A stretch of DNA of 6,595 nt from UBA8231 sp964512165. Lineage in GTDB: Bacteria > Latescibacterota > UBA2968 > UBA8231. Shown here piece by piece: positions 6,298-6,595 of the stretch. Location: contig CAZEHQ010000236.1 in the NCBI GenBank assembly GCA_964512165.1, forward strand, positions 1 through 6,595, read 5' to 3'. How positions within the stretch are numbered: the stretch's first letter is position 1; the number at the start of each line of letters is the position of its first letter. The translations under genes were made by a program, and so were the position numbers. The notes beneath the pieces are model-generated. The model was not told the DNA's origin and did no database searches. It saw only the letters and a program-made list of their open reading frames with translations.

Positions 6298-6595
6298 GGG
6301 CGGTCCCGGTACGGACGCCCCTGCCGGTAGAGGTCCAGGGCCGCGCGCAGGGTCGTCCGGGTCCGGTCCGACCGCGCATCGCCCGGGGCGCCGACGGCCC
6401 GCTCGAGGGCCCGGGCGGCGAGCCCCTCGGCGGTCCCGTAGTCGCCGAGCTCGGCGGCTGCGGCGGCCAGCAGGCCGAGGCAGGCGGGGCTGGCCCGGGC
6501 CGGGTCGGCGCAGACCTGCCGGGCCAGCCGCTGCGCCTCGGCACCGTCCCGGCAGGCCGCCTCCGGAGAGGTGGCCAGCATCCAGCTCAGCCAGC
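6294..6595 (-). CDS. TPR protein, C-terminal fragment (5' end outside window)
   Basis: The frame is open from the right edge to the TGA at 6296-6294, giving 100 codons plus two bases. An ATG at 6581 lies in this frame, but the codons before it read W-L-S-W, so the gene almost certainly starts outside the window. The visible tail has WMLATSPEAACRDG, then a TPR-like helical pair (LLAAAAAELGDYGTAEGLAARAL), and ends in LYRQGRPYRDRP. In many planctomycete- or acidobacteria-like TPR proteins, a W-x-LATSPD-x-x-x-RDG motif, a final helical hairpin and a Y-x-x-GRPYR end mark the last repeat of a long protein. The N-terminal part could be only TPRs or could carry a kinase or glycosyltransferase domain; it cannot be seen here. 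It is translationally linked to the DUF6785 gene downstream. Confidence 0.72.
   Translation of the reverse strand, partial: WLSWMLATSPEAACRDGAEAQRLARQVCADPARASPACLGLLAAAAAELGDYGTAEGLAARALERAVGAPGDARSDRTRTTLRAALDLYRQGRPYRDRP

Noticed and set aside
4408..6330. Long plus-strand open frame (640 codons) antisense to the DUF6785 gene.
   Set aside because: Its first codon positions again lie opposite sense third positions. It encodes a hydrophilic His/Gln/Gly/Glu-rich product, while the minus-strand frame is a convincing polytopic membrane protein.
4034..6544. The longest open frame in the window (836 codons, minus strand), overlapping the DUF6785 and TPR genes and running into the repeat gene.
   Set aside because: It is out of frame with both recognisable minus-strand proteins. 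Its translation is almost all Arg, Pro, Gly and Ala with no fold-like pattern, typical of a shifted frame in GC-rich coding DNA.

Overview
The window is very GC-rich bacterial DNA (roughly 70% G+C or more by eye, with codon third positions almost always G or C). It is densely coded: three large genes and one gene fragment fill nearly all of it. I see no tRNA, rRNA, CRISPR array, insertion sequence or phage gene. The mix of a TMEM260/DUF2723-type membrane glycosyltransferase, a DUF6785/DUF6784 OPT-like membrane protein, a TPR protein and a secreted protein with GDDxY repeats suggests an uncultivated, Gram-negative-type lineage of the Planctomycetota/Verrucomicrobiota or FCB kind (for example Eisenbacteria-like). 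That placement is a low-confidence inference from gene content.

Layout. (1) Positions 1-2167, minus strand: a DUF2723/TMEM260-like GT-C membrane protein whose 3' end lies beyond the left edge. (2) Positions 2185-4287, plus strand: a 700-residue exported protein of unknown function. It has a signal peptide, a mostly helical N-terminal half, and a C-terminal array of twelve D-x-x-G-D-D-x-Y motifs spaced about 24-29 residues apart, which looks like a solenoid. Genes 1 and 2 are divergent and their start codons are only 17 bases apart. (3) Positions 4288-4332: a short convergent gap with a GC-rich perfect inverted repeat. (4) Positions 4333-6297, minus strand: a 654-residue polytopic DUF6785/DUF6784 protein. 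(5) Positions 6294 to the right edge, minus strand: the C-terminal 100 codons of a TPR protein, whose stop overlaps the GTG start of gene 4 (GTGA), so the two are probably co-transcribed and translationally coupled.

How the genes might work together. The two minus-strand genes on the right form an operon fragment that joins a TPR protein to a probable small-molecule or peptide permease. On the left, an envelope glycosyltransferase sits head to head with an exported repeat protein. An enzyme-substrate or shared envelope role is possible, but only gene position supports it. The repeat protein is the least explained and most interesting item here.
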